A DNA stretch of 16,201 bases. Source: Planctomycetota bacterium (GTDB taxonomy: Bacteria; Planctomycetota; Phycisphaerae; Phycisphaerales; SM1A02). The DNA lies in contig RFOC01000023.1 in NCBI GenBank assembly GCA_009926815.1, positions 1-16,201 of the forward strand, in the 5' to 3' direction. A model generated the notes under the pieces. The model saw only the letters and a program-made list of their open reading frames with translations, did not search any database and was not told where the DNA came from. Of the stretch, positions 6,853-16,201 are shown piece after piece (positions within the stretch are counted from its first letter, which is position 1; each line of letters starts with the position of its first letter). The position numbers and the translations under genes were made by a program.

Positions 6853-6864
6853 CGAAGGCCTTCG
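6853..6864. terminator. Perfect 12-base palindrome just after trpS
   Basis: CGAAGGCCTTCG begins four bases after the trpS stop. It could fold as a 4-bp stem with a GGCC loop in RNA, or be a DNA-binding half-turn. No T-run follows, so termination is only one possibility. Confidence 0.2.
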
Positions 6865-6899
6865 CGGCCCGGTGGCTGGCTTCAAACCGAGGATTTTCC

Positions 6900-6905
6900 T
6901 ATCTT
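6900..6905 (+). promoter_or_regulatory. Candidate -10 element for the small cysteine protein and xerD
   Basis: TATCTT sits in the only AT-rich patch (about 6881-6908) between trpS and the next gene. It lies 59 bases before ATG 6965, which would leave a leader of about 50 bases. The best -35 at 17 bases (TGGCTT) is poor, so the call is weak. Confidence 0.25.
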
Positions 6906-6964
6906 TGTGGCCCTCGGGCGGCTCCTGCCGATGCAGGAAGGTCGCTCCCGGACAGGCCGTACCC

Positions 6965-7234
6965 ATGCAAGACAAGAGTCTCTGCCCCTACATCGACCTG
7001 GGTGACCATCGCTGCAGCGAGCGGTTCACCCTGGCCAACGCCCGAGAGGCGTTCTCGATGTGCTGTGGCGGCCAGCATGGGTGCGCCACCTTCCACCGTC
7101 TGAACATGGAGCGGCAGTACGGCACGCTGGACAAGCCCATGCCGGCCACGCGCCGGGTGGCGGCTCTGGGCGTGACCACCCTGACGGTGACCGCCCATGC
7201 CCGAAGCCAGTCCGTTCGAAACCTGGGCGCGTGA
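6965..7234 (+). CDS. Small cysteine-rich protein, possible metal-binding domain
   Basis: The predicted product is 89 aa. Its first half has an ordered cysteine pattern: Cys7-Pro8-Tyr9, Cys17, a Cys33-Cys34 pair, Cys40 and His44, within CPYIDLGDHRCSERF and then MCCGGQHGCATFHRL. Spacing is C-x9-C-x15-CC-x5-C-x3-H, suggestive of a zinc or iron-sulfur site. I cannot name the family, though CPY(L/I)-type cysteine modules of this size occur in several bacterial groups. The second half (RRVAALGVTTLTVTAHARSQS) is unlike a conserved domain. The stop lies 38 bases inside xerD, so the pair is probably transcribed together. Coding support comes from the cysteine pattern and typical codon use; the exact start is less sure, since the frame extends upstream and the Shine-Dalgarno is poor. 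Confidence 0.6.
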   Translation: MQDKSLCPYIDLGDHRCSERFTLANAREAFSMCCGGQHGCATFHRLNMERQYGTLDKPMPATRRVAALGVTTLTVTAHARSQSVRNLGA

Positions 7235-8177
7235 TTTCCTGGCCTGGGCGCGGGTCGAGACGGGACTGAGTCCCGCCACGCTCGAGGTCTACGGCCGCGA
7301 CCTTCGCCAGATGGCGGAGGACCTGCGGAAGCGTGGCGTGAGGCACCCCGCCAGGGTGGGGATGCAGGACCTGGCCGACCACCTGCAGCGGCTCCGCAAG
7401 GAGCGAGGCATGGAGGCGAGCACGGTCACGCGGCATCTGGCGACCATCCGCGTCTTCTTCCGATGGCTGCATGCGGAGCGACGGATCGACCGAGACCCTG
7501 CGCGGCTGCTCGAGCGACCGCACCGATGGAAGAGGTTGCCCGGCACGCTCACGCCCCGGCAGATGCGGGCGCTGGTGGAGGCACCCAGCGCCGAGCATGG
7601 CGACCTCTGGGAGCGCGACCGGGCCATGCTGGAGACCATGTACGCGGCCGGCCTGCGCGCCAGCGAGGTGGGCACGCTGAAGGTGAACGACTTCAACGAG
7701 ACGCTGGCGAGCGTGCTGGTGCTGGGCAAGGGCAACAAGCAGCGACTGGTTCCGCTGGGCGAGCCCGCGGTGAAGGCGATCGGCCGATACCTGGAGGCGT
7801 GCAGGCCCGGACTGGCGCGCTTCCGGGATGGTCGCGACCGCTTCAGGCTGTTCCTCTCCTTCAGCGGCCGGCCCATCGAGCGTGTGGCCGTGTGGCAGAT
7901 CATCAAGAAGTACGCCGCCGTGGCCCGGCTGCACGATGTGCATCCGCACACGCTTCGGCACAGCTTCGCCACGCACCTGCTCGGCGGCGGCGCGGATCTG
8001 CGCGTGGTGCAGGAACTCCTGGGTCACAGCGACATCAACACCACGCAGATCTACACCCACGTGGATCGCTCGCGGCTGCATGACGTGGTGCGCAAGCATC
8101 ACCCTCGCGAGGGCATGTCGGTGGGCGACGGTTCGAGCCCACGCAGTGGGCCGCGGCGGAAATCGCGGGCGGCCTGA
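7197..8177 (+). CDS. xerD: Site-specific tyrosine recombinase XerD
   Basis: This recombinase resolves chromosome dimers at dif during segregation, acting with a partner Xer protein and the FtsK translocase. The product is 326 aa. The N-terminal SAM-like core-binding domain (GLSPATLEVYGRDL) covers about residues 1-100, and the catalytic domain follows. All active-site residues are visible: Arg154 (GLRASE), Lys178 (LGKGNKQR), His251-x2-Arg254 (HTLRHSF), His277 (LLGHSD) and the nucleophile Tyr286 (TQIYTHV). The LRVVQELLGHSDINTTQIYTHV block and the HHPRE ending are more XerD- than XerC-like. A basic tail of about 20 residues (GPRRKSRAA end) extends past the usual C-terminus. The start overlaps the small cysteine-protein gene by 38 bases. 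No integron or phage genes flank it, which favours the housekeeping role. Confidence 0.92.
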   Translation: MPEASPFETWARDFLAWARVETGLSPATLEVYGRDLRQMAEDLRKRGVRHPARVGMQDLADHLQRLRKERGMEASTVTRHLATIRVFFRWLHAERRIDRDPARLLERPHRWKRLPGTLTPRQMRALVEAPSAEHGDLWERDRAMLETMYAAGLRASEVGTLKVNDFNETLASVLVLGKGNKQRLVPLGEPAVKAIGRYLEACRPGLARFRDGRDRFRLFLSFSGRPIERVAVWQIIKKYAAVARLHDVHPHTLRHSFATHLLGGGADLRVVQELLGHSDINTTQIYTHVDRSRLHDVVRKHHPREGMSVGDGSSPRSGPRRKSRAA

Positions 8178-8191
8178 GGCCCGGCGGCGGC

Positions 8192-8197
8192 TAGCCT
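8192..8197 (+). promoter_or_regulatory. Leaderless-type -10 element of zwf
   Basis: TAGCCT lies in the 27-base gap after xerD and ends 7 bases before ATG 8205, so a transcript would begin at or next to the start codon. No Shine-Dalgarno is present and no -35 match is evident. It fits the TANNNT pattern shared with apaG, pgl, manC and ruvA. Confidence 0.45.
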
Positions 8198-8204
8198 GCG
8201 GTCC

Positions 8205-9716
8205 ATGCCCACCAAGACGGTCGATCCCTGCGTGCTGGTCATCCTGGGTGCGAGCGGCGACCTGACCCACCGCAAGCTGGTGCCGGCCATGTTCGAGATG
8301 GCGCGCGCGGGCACGCTGCATCCGTCCACCTGCATCCTGGGCGTGAGTCGCACGCGCAAGACCGACGAGCAGTGGCGACTGGAACTGGAACCGTGGGTGG
8401 CGAAGCAGGTGAAGGGCTTCGATGCGGACGCCTGGCGGAAGTTCAGCGAGCGGATCTTCTACGAGGCCGGCGACGCCGCGACCGCGGAGCCCTACGGTCG
8501 CATCGGTGGCCGCATCCAGAAGCTGGACGCCGAGCGGAAGTGTCGCGGGAACGTGCTCTTCTTCATGAGCGTGGCGCCGGAGCTGTACGAGCCCATCGTG
8601 GATCAGATCGGTGCGGCGGGGCTGGTGACCGAGGGACGCCGCTGGTGCAGCATCGACCAGTCCTCCAGGACATGGCAGCGGATCATCGTGGAGAAGCCGT
8701 TCGGCAACGACGATGCCAGCGCCGCCAGCCTGAACCGGGCCCTTGGCCGCGTGTTCGACGAGGAGGCGATCTACCGCATCGACCACTACCTGGGGAAGGA
8801 GGTGGTCCAGAGCCTGCTGGCGTTCCGCTTCGCCAACGCGGTGTTCGAGCCGGTGTGGAACCATCGCTACATCGACCACGTGCAGATCACCGCGGCCGAG
8901 ACGGTGGGTGTGGGGCAGCGCATCGCCTTCTACGACCAGACCGGCGCCATCCGCGACATGATCCAGAGCCACCTGATGCAGATCCTGGCCTTCGTGGCCA
9001 TGGAGCCGCCCACCGACTTCAGCGCCAACCACATCCGCGCGGAGAAGATCAAGGTGATCGACGCCTTGCAGGTGCCCGGGACCCGCACGCTGGATCGATT
9101 CGCCTCGCTGGGCCAGTACGCGGCCGGCCCGGACGAGGGGGCCTACCACGAGCTGAAGGGCGTGCAGCCGGGCACGACCACGGAGACCTTCGCCGCCCTG
9201 CGCATGGAGTTCGAGAACTGGCGGTGGGCGCGCGTTCCGTTCTACGTGCGCACCGGCAAGCGCATGGCCCGCAAGTGCACGCAGATCGTGGTGCAGTTCA
9301 AGCCACCCGCGGTGAACCTGTTCCGTCAGGTGGCTCCGGGACCGCTGTCGGGCAACCGCATGGTGATCGAGATCGCCCCGGGCGAGAGCTTCCGCATGCG
9401 ATTCGCCGCCAAGAAGCCCGGACCCATGGCGCTGCAGGACGTGGAGATGACCATGGATTACGCGAAGGCGTTCGGCGTGGAGGCGGTGGAGGCGTACGGC
9501 CCGCTCATGGTCGACGCCATGCGCGGCGACCAGAGCCTCTTCAAGCACCGCCAGGAGGTGGAGAGCGCATGGTCCGCCATCATGCCCTTCCTGGACGATC
9601 GCAGCGCCGCGATCCGAAAGGACACGCACGCGAACTACGCGCAGGGATCGTGGGGGCCGACGTCCAGCGACGAGCTGCTGGCCCGCGATGGCCGCACCTG
9701 GTTCAACCCGCCGTGA
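8205..9716 (+). CDS. zwf: Glucose-6-phosphate 1-dehydrogenase
   Basis: The enzyme oxidises glucose 6-phosphate to 6-phosphogluconolactone with NADP+ (some also NAD+), the entry to the oxidative pentose phosphate or Entner-Doudoroff route. The 503-aa length is normal. The dinucleotide loop GASGDLTHRK is at residues 15-24. The substrate site RIDHYLGKE has His194, preceded by EKPFGND. Further family blocks are HVQITAAETVGVGQR, GAIRDMIQSHLMQ, the structural VPFYVRTGKRM and DVEMTMDYAKAF. ATG 8205 matches the family N-terminus and lies 7 bases after a TAGCCT -10 element. pgl follows 31 bases downstream, giving the two sequential steps of the pathway. No 6-phosphogluconate dehydrogenase or edd/eda gene is in the window, so the fate of the product cannot be told. 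Confidence 0.96.
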   Translation: MPTKTVDPCVLVILGASGDLTHRKLVPAMFEMARAGTLHPSTCILGVSRTRKTDEQWRLELEPWVAKQVKGFDADAWRKFSERIFYEAGDAATAEPYGRIGGRIQKLDAERKCRGNVLFFMSVAPELYEPIVDQIGAAGLVTEGRRWCSIDQSSRTWQRIIVEKPFGNDDASAASLNRALGRVFDEEAIYRIDHYLGKEVVQSLLAFRFANAVFEPVWNHRYIDHVQITAAETVGVGQRIAFYDQTGAIRDMIQSHLMQILAFVAMEPPTDFSANHIRAEKIKVIDALQVPGTRTLDRFASLGQYAAGPDEGAYHELKGVQPGTTTETFAALRMEFENWRWARVPFYVRTGKRMARKCTQIVVQFKPPAVNLFRQVAPGPLSGNRMVIEIAPGESFRMRFAAKKPGPMALQDVEMTMDYAKAFGVEAVEAYGPLMVDAMRGDQSLFKHRQEVESAWSAIMPFLDDRSAAIRKDTHANYAQGSWGPTSSDELLARDGRTWFNPP

Positions 9717-9734
9717 TTCCGTCGCGACGGCTGC

Positions 9735-9740
9735 TACCTT
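9735..9740 (+). promoter_or_regulatory. Leaderless-type -10 element of pgl
   Basis: TACCTT between the zwf stop and pgl ends 7 bases before ATG 9748. A partial -35 (GTGATT, three matches to TTGACA) lies 16 bases upstream across the zwf stop. It suggests pgl can be transcribed on its own in addition to read-through from zwf. Confidence 0.45.
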
Positions 9741-9747
9741 CGTCCGC

Positions 9748-10536
9748 ATGAGCGACCTGCTGCCACCGGATCCGGCCACCGCACCGATCCAGGCCCCGCG
9801 CCTGCGAGGCCGGATCGAGGCGCACCATGACGCGGAGGAGGTCTTCGACGCCCTTGGCGCCGACCTGATGGCGCAGGCCGTGGCCTGCGTGACCCGGCAC
9901 GGCGCCTTCCACCTGGCGCTCAGCGGTGGCAAGACACCCTTCCCCTTCTACGAGAAGCTCATGGTCGATCCTCGCTTCCGTGGATTGCCCTGGCCGCAGA
10001 CGCACCTGTGGATGGTGGACGAGCGACGCATCGGCTTCGATGACGACCTGAACAACTACAAGCACATCCACGAGATCCTGGTGGAGCACTCGGGCATCCC
10101 GGCGGAGAACGTGCATCCCATGCCGGTGGAGGACGCCACGCCGGACGTGACCTACGAGCGCACGCTGCGCGAGGCCCTTGGACAGCGACCCCATGGACAG
10201 CAGCGGCTGGACTTCGTCCTGCTGGGCATGGGCGACAATGGCCACACGGCCAGCCTGTTTCCGCACACCGACGTGCTGAAGGTTCGCGACCGCATGGTCG
10301 GCCTGTGCGAAGGCCCCTCGGTGACGCCGCCGCCGCGCATCACGCTGACCTATCCCACCCTGAATGCGGCGCGCTGCGTGGCGGTGCTGGTGATGGGCGC
10401 CGGCAAGGGACCCATGCTCAAGCGCGTGGCGGCCGCCAAGGATGATTACCTGGAACTGCCGATCCTGGGCATCGAGCCGGTCGGTGGTGAACTCCGGTGG
10501 TACCTCGATCGGGCCGCGTGCGAAGCGGCGGCGTGA
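9748..10536 (+). CDS. pgl: 6-phosphogluconolactonase
   Basis: The enzyme hydrolyses 6-phosphogluconolactone, the product of the zwf enzyme just upstream. The product (262 aa) is a DevB-type sugar-phosphate lactonase of the glucosamine-6-phosphate isomerase fold. Visible motifs are the phosphate loop LALSGGKTP (Ser59-Gly-Gly), WMVDERR (Asp91-Glu-Arg), NNYKHIHEILVE, VHPMPVED, the catalytic block LLGMGDNGHTASLFP (GDNGH at 162-166) and RITLTYPTLNAA near the end. ATG 9748 is supported by the -10 element ending 7 bases before it and by the family N-terminus. It converges on yqgF with 19 bases between the stops and no obvious strong terminator. Confidence 0.93.
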   Translation: MSDLLPPDPATAPIQAPRLRGRIEAHHDAEEVFDALGADLMAQAVACVTRHGAFHLALSGGKTPFPFYEKLMVDPRFRGLPWPQTHLWMVDERRIGFDDDLNNYKHIHEILVEHSGIPAENVHPMPVEDATPDVTYERTLREALGQRPHGQQRLDFVLLGMGDNGHTASLFPHTDVLKVRDRMVGLCEGPSVTPPPRITLTYPTLNAARCVAVLVMGAGKGPMLKRVAAAKDDYLELPILGIEPVGGELRWYLDRAACEAAA

Positions 10537-10555
10537 AACAGGGTCGAGCCCGTCC

Positions 10556-10981
10556 CTAAGGTTGCCTCTCCAGGAAGTCCTGCAGCACCGCGGCCGCGGC
10601 CAGAGCGTCACGCAATTCCTTCTTCTGGGCATGCGTGCGGCCACTGCGAGCCATGCGCTGGTCGGCATCGAAGGTGGTGAGTCGCTCATCCTGCAGGTGC
10701 ACGTTCAGGCCCGTGCGTGCCTGCAGTTCCGCGGCGAAGGCCCGGGCCTCCTTCGCGGAACCTCCCTCGGTGCCATCCATGTTCAGCGGAAGGCCAACCA
10801 CGATCCCATCGGGGGCGTGCTCGCGCACGGCCTTCACCAACGCCTCCAGCAGCGCGGGCCCCCTGGGAACCTGGAGCACACCCATCGGCATGGCCAGTCG
10901 CGTCAGCGTGTCCCCCAGGGCCAGTCCCGTGCGCTTGCCGCCCACATCGACCGCCAGGAATCGCCGCACCGGACCAGTCAC
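10556..10981 (-). CDS. yqgF: RuvX/YqgF family RNase H-like nuclease
   Basis: The product (141 aa) has the RNase H-like fold of the YqgF/RuvX family, proposed as a Holliday junction resolvase and shown in some bacteria to act in 16S rRNA 5' end processing. Motifs seen are LAVDVGGKRTGLALGD with the first catalytic aspartate at residue 12, GIVVGLPLNMDGTEG, LQDERLTTFDA and the final DALAAAAVLQDFLE with the last acidic residue. The start is GTG 10981, whose GTGA overlaps the manC stop by 4 bases; GTG 10969 is an alternative. The gene is third in a likely ruvA-manC-yqgF minus-strand run, so a Holliday-junction-binding protein and a resolvase-like nuclease sit in the same cluster. Confidence 0.92.
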   Translation of the reverse strand: MTGPVRRFLAVDVGGKRTGLALGDTLTRLAMPMGVLQVPRGPALLEALVKAVREHAPDGIVVGLPLNMDGTEGGSAKEARAFAAELQARTGLNVHLQDERLTTFDADQRMARSGRTHAQKKELRDALAAAAVLQDFLERQP

Positions 10982-12057
10982 TGCAGTTCGGGGGGCACCG
11001 CCCCCGCGATCTCCTTGACCTTCTCGGCCAGGTCCGCGCGACAGACCAGCGTGGCGTCCCTGGTGTGCACCACGATCACGTCCTCGAGGCCAATCACGCT
11101 GACCGTGTGCGATGGGTCGTCGCTGGCCACCAGCACGCCCCGCGACTGCAGGTGCTGCATCCGCGCGTTGCCACGGTTGCCCTGCGCATCCGCCTGCAGC
11201 GTCTCGCCCCACGTGGGCCAGCTGCCCACATCCTTCCATTGCACCTGCATGGGCACCACCGCGATGCTGCGGCGGGCGTCCTGGCTGGCGGGCTCCATCA
11301 GCGCGTAGTCCACGCTGATCTTCGGAAGCGTGGGATAGACCTCGGCGACGGTGGTGGCGCGGGCCGGCGTGTCCCACGCGTCCGCGATGCGCTTCAGGCC
11401 CGCGGCGCTCTCGGGCTTGTACCAGCCGATCGCCTCGAGGCACTTCGCGGCGTGGAAGACGAACATGCCGCTGTTCCAGCTGAACGTGCCGGCGGCCAGG
11501 TACTGCTCGGCGTGCTGGCGATCGGGCTTCTCCACGAACCGAAGCGCGCTGAAGCACCGATCGAATCCGGCGATCTCCTGACCCCGTTCCACATAGCCGT
11601 AGCCCGTCGCCGGGAACGTGGGGGTGATGCCGAAGGTGACGAAGCGGTTTGGATCGGTCTCGACCAGCCGGAAGCCCTCGGCGAGCCGATTCGCGAAGGC
11701 CTGCTGCGGCGTGATGATGTGATCGCTGGTGAGCACCGCGAACACCGCATCGGGGTCGCGCTTCGCCAGCACCGCGGCCGCGAATCCGACCGCGTTGAGC
11801 GTGTCGCGTCCGGTGGGCTCACCCAGCCAGTTCTCCGGCCGAAGTTCCGGGATCGCGTGCAGCACGCGGTCGCGGTATCCGTCGGCCGCGCAGACCAGCC
11901 GACGCTCCGGCGGCACCACGCCCTCGAGACGCTCGCCCGCGATCTGCAGCAGGCTCCGCCCCCCGATGAAGGGCAGCAGCTGCTTGGGCATGGCCTTGCG
12001 GCTCATGGGCCAGAGCCGCGTGCCGCTGCCACCAGCCATGATCATGGCGTAGCGCAT
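10978..12057 (-). CDS. manC: Mannose-1-phosphate guanylyltransferase
   Basis: The enzyme makes GDP-mannose from mannose 1-phosphate and GTP for polysaccharide, lipopolysaccharide or glycoprotein glycans. The product is 359 aa and holds only the nucleotidyltransferase and its beta-helix-like tail; the phosphomannose isomerase domain of bifunctional ManC/AlgA proteins is absent. The signature loop MAGGSGTRLWPMSRKAMPKQ begins at residue 7. Other blocks are LTSDHIITPQQAF, TGYGYVERG, FVEKPD, SWNSGMFVF, SVDYALMEPA and WKDVGSWPTW. ATG 12057 follows a TACATT -10 element by 6 bases and gives the usual short N-terminus; upstream in-frame extension has no support. yqgF follows with a GTGA overlap, so it should be co-expressed. 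No other sugar-nucleotide gene is adjacent. Confidence 0.94.
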   Translation of the reverse strand: MRYAMIMAGGSGTRLWPMSRKAMPKQLLPFIGGRSLLQIAGERLEGVVPPERRLVCAADGYRDRVLHAIPELRPENWLGEPTGRDTLNAVGFAAAVLAKRDPDAVFAVLTSDHIITPQQAFANRLAEGFRLVETDPNRFVTFGITPTFPATGYGYVERGQEIAGFDRCFSALRFVEKPDRQHAEQYLAAGTFSWNSGMFVFHAAKCLEAIGWYKPESAAGLKRIADAWDTPARATTVAEVYPTLPKISVDYALMEPASQDARRSIAVVPMQVQWKDVGSWPTWGETLQADAQGNRGNARMQHLQSRGVLVASDDPSHTVSVIGLEDVIVVHTRDATLVCRADLAEKVKEIAGAVPPELQ

Positions 12058-12063
12058 GCGTGG

Positions 12064-12069
12064 AATGTA
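12064..12069 (-). promoter_or_regulatory. Leaderless-type -10 element of manC
   Basis: On the minus strand TACATT ends 6 bases before ATG 12057, inside the 45-base gap after ruvA. There is no Shine-Dalgarno and no clear -35. It suggests manC-yqgF has a promoter separate from ruvA. Confidence 0.45.
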
Positions 12070-12102
12070 GGGGAAGGACGGCGCACCCCGCGCCGCCATG
12101 GA

Positions 12103-12747
12103 TCACACGGACCCGCGCATCCGCAGCGCGGCCGCCACCAGCACCTGCGCCTCCGCCTTGCCGCCCTCCACCTGCAGCGCACGCTCGACCAGTCGTTCGG
12201 CCAGGGGGCGGGGTTCGCCCAGCTGCACCAGCACGATCACCGCATCCCCGGCGGCACCGGCCAGCGACACCGTGGCCACGCCGCCACCCGCGACCATCGG
12301 CATGCCTCCCGAGGCCGAGGCCGTGAACCGGGCAACCTTGTCCTTGAGCTCGACCACGATGCTCTCCGCCATCTTCTTGCCCACCTCGGGCAGGGCGGTC
12401 AGCGCCTTCTCGTCACGGCGGGCGATGGCGGTGGCCACCTCGGCGAAGGGCCGCTGAAGGGCTCGCAGGGCCCTTCGCACGCCGATGCCCTTGACGGTGG
12501 TGAACAGCTCGAAGAAGTCCCGGTCCTCGGCGGATCGGAATCCGATCAGCCTGGGCCAGAAACTGCTGCCCTGGCCCTGACCCTCCAGGTAGTGCAGGGT
12601 CACGAACCGCACGGTGGCGCCTCGCTGCCCGGCCAGCGCCGCGAGGTCCGCCGCCGGCACCAGGATCTCGTAGGTGAGGGCACCGACCTGCAGCAGCGCC
12701 GTGCCTTCCTCGGCCGAGAGAAGTTCTCCTTCGATGGAGGCGATCAC
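12103..12747 (-). CDS. ruvA: Holliday junction branch migration protein RuvA
   Basis: RuvA binds four-way junctions as a tetramer and loads RuvB helicase. The product is 214 aa. Domain I (IASIEGELLS through LIGFRSAEDRDFF, about 1-65) is an OB fold. Domain II has two helix-hairpin-helix motifs, TVKGIGVRRALRAL and LPEVGKKMAESIVVELKDK. Domain III lies at the C-terminus after a flexible glycine/alanine linker (FTASASGGMPMVAGGG). The acidic-pin region is replaced by a longer loop, HYLEGQGQGSSFWPR, compared with the E. coli protein. GTG 12747 is chosen because the family N-terminus is MIASIxG and a TAGAGT -10 element ends 8 bases upstream. The frame happens to stay open far into the antisense of carB, which is not coding. 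ruvB and ruvC are not in the window. Confidence 0.93.
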   Translation of the reverse strand: MIASIEGELLSAEEGTALLQVGALTYEILVPAADLAALAGQRGATVRFVTLHYLEGQGQGSSFWPRLIGFRSAEDRDFFELFTTVKGIGVRRALRALQRPFAEVATAIARRDEKALTALPEVGKKMAESIVVELKDKVARFTASASGGMPMVAGGGVATVSLAGAAGDAVIVLVQLGEPRPLAERLVERALQVEGGKAEAQVLVAAALRMRGSV

Positions 12748-12755
12748 GGACGCCA

Positions 12756-12761
12756 ACTCTA
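12756..12761 (-). promoter_or_regulatory. Leaderless-type -10 element of ruvA
   Basis: On the minus strand TAGAGT ends 8 bases before GTG 12747. Its -35 position, about 12779-12784, would overlap the -10 of the divergent carB. No good -35 sequence is seen. Confidence 0.4.
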
Positions 12762-12774
12762 CCCGGACCGCCGT

Positions 12775-12780
12775 TACACT
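12775..12780 (+). promoter_or_regulatory. Candidate -10 element of carB
   Basis: TACACT (TTACACT with the preceding T) lies 45 bases before ATG 12826, so a start near 12787 would give a leader of about 38 bases. No -35 match is visible at 16-18 bases. It faces away from the ruvA element, 13 bases apart. Confidence 0.4.
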
Positions 12781-12801
12781 CCGCCTGTTTGCGCCGAGCC
12801 C

Positions 12802-12817
12802 GCGCCGGGCCCGGCGC
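12802..12817 (+). repeat. 16-base perfect palindrome in the carB leader
   Basis: GCGCCGGGCCCGGCGC is fully self-complementary and ends 8 bases before the carB ATG. In RNA it would fold as a 6-bp GC stem with a GGCC loop, covering the place where a ribosome binding site is expected; as DNA it could bind a dimeric regulator. No Shine-Dalgarno is present in the leader. Role unknown. Confidence 0.45.
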
Positions 12818-12825
12818 CGCCCACC

Positions 12826-16201
<3,376 letters not shown>

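Noticed and set aside
7197..8177. Tyrosine recombinase as a sign of an integrative element
   Set aside because: The protein is XerD-like to its end, and no attachment repeats, excisionase, phage or cargo genes flank it; neighbours are housekeeping genes.
7026..9932. Minus-strand open frame of 968 codons opposite xerD, zwf and pgl
   Set aside because: It is antisense to three genes with complete catalytic motifs, and the translation is repetitive His/Arg/Gln-rich sequence typical of shadow frames.
10537..10555. Possible terminator between convergent pgl and yqgF
   Set aside because: Only a 3-bp GGG/CCC pairing can be drawn and there is no T-run; nothing convincing in the gap.

Overview
The window is a gene-dense, GC-rich bacterial chromosome segment with fourteen protein genes and no intergenic gap above about 140 bases. 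Most of it is core metabolism and DNA maintenance; I see no phage, insertion sequence, CRISPR array, tRNA or rRNA. One gene encodes a lipoprotein-type signal and another a cleavable Sec signal, which fits a diderm bacterium. A member of the Planctomycetota (perhaps Phycisphaerae) seems most likely from the GC content, the style of the RuvA and CarB insertions and the secreted SUMF1-fold protein, but this is an impression that a phylogeny would have to confirm.

Layout, left to right. (1) 3-2789, plus strand: the end of a small membrane protein, an overlapping lipoprotein with three beta-sandwich repeats, then apaG and asd (aspartate-semialdehyde dehydrogenase). (2) 2806-4917, minus strand: a secreted IPT/TIG plus SUMF1-fold protein and trpC. 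(3) 4997-6849, plus strand: a CPBP membrane protease joined by an ATGA overlap to trpS, diverging from trpC. (4) 6965-10536, plus strand: a small cysteine-rich protein overlapping xerD, then zwf and pgl, the first two steps of the oxidative pentose phosphate pathway. (5) 10556-12747, minus strand: ruvA, manC and yqgF (ruvX), the last two coupled by a GTGA overlap. (6) 12826 to the right edge, plus strand: carB, cut by the window inside its C-terminal regulatory domain.

Functional links: ruvA, yqgF and xerD handle recombination, Holliday junctions or chromosome-dimer resolution. zwf and pgl make NADPH and 6-phosphogluconate. asd, trpC, trpS and carB belong to amino acid and pyrimidine supply. 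manC makes GDP-mannose for surface sugars.

The most interesting signal is regulatory. Five genes (apaG, zwf, pgl, manC, ruvA) each have a TANNNT -10-like hexamer ending only 6 to 8 bases before the start codon and no Shine-Dalgarno sequence, which is the expected signature of leaderless transcripts. apaG also has a -35 box (TTGGCA) at exactly 17 bases. In contrast, the SUMF1-fold gene has a conventional promoter, a leader and a GGAG ribosome binding site. Other points of note are back-to-back overlapping promoters between ruvA and carB, a 16-base perfect palindrome in the carB leader, and a small protein with a conserved-looking cysteine pattern ahead of xerD. No wholly new multi-gene system is evident.
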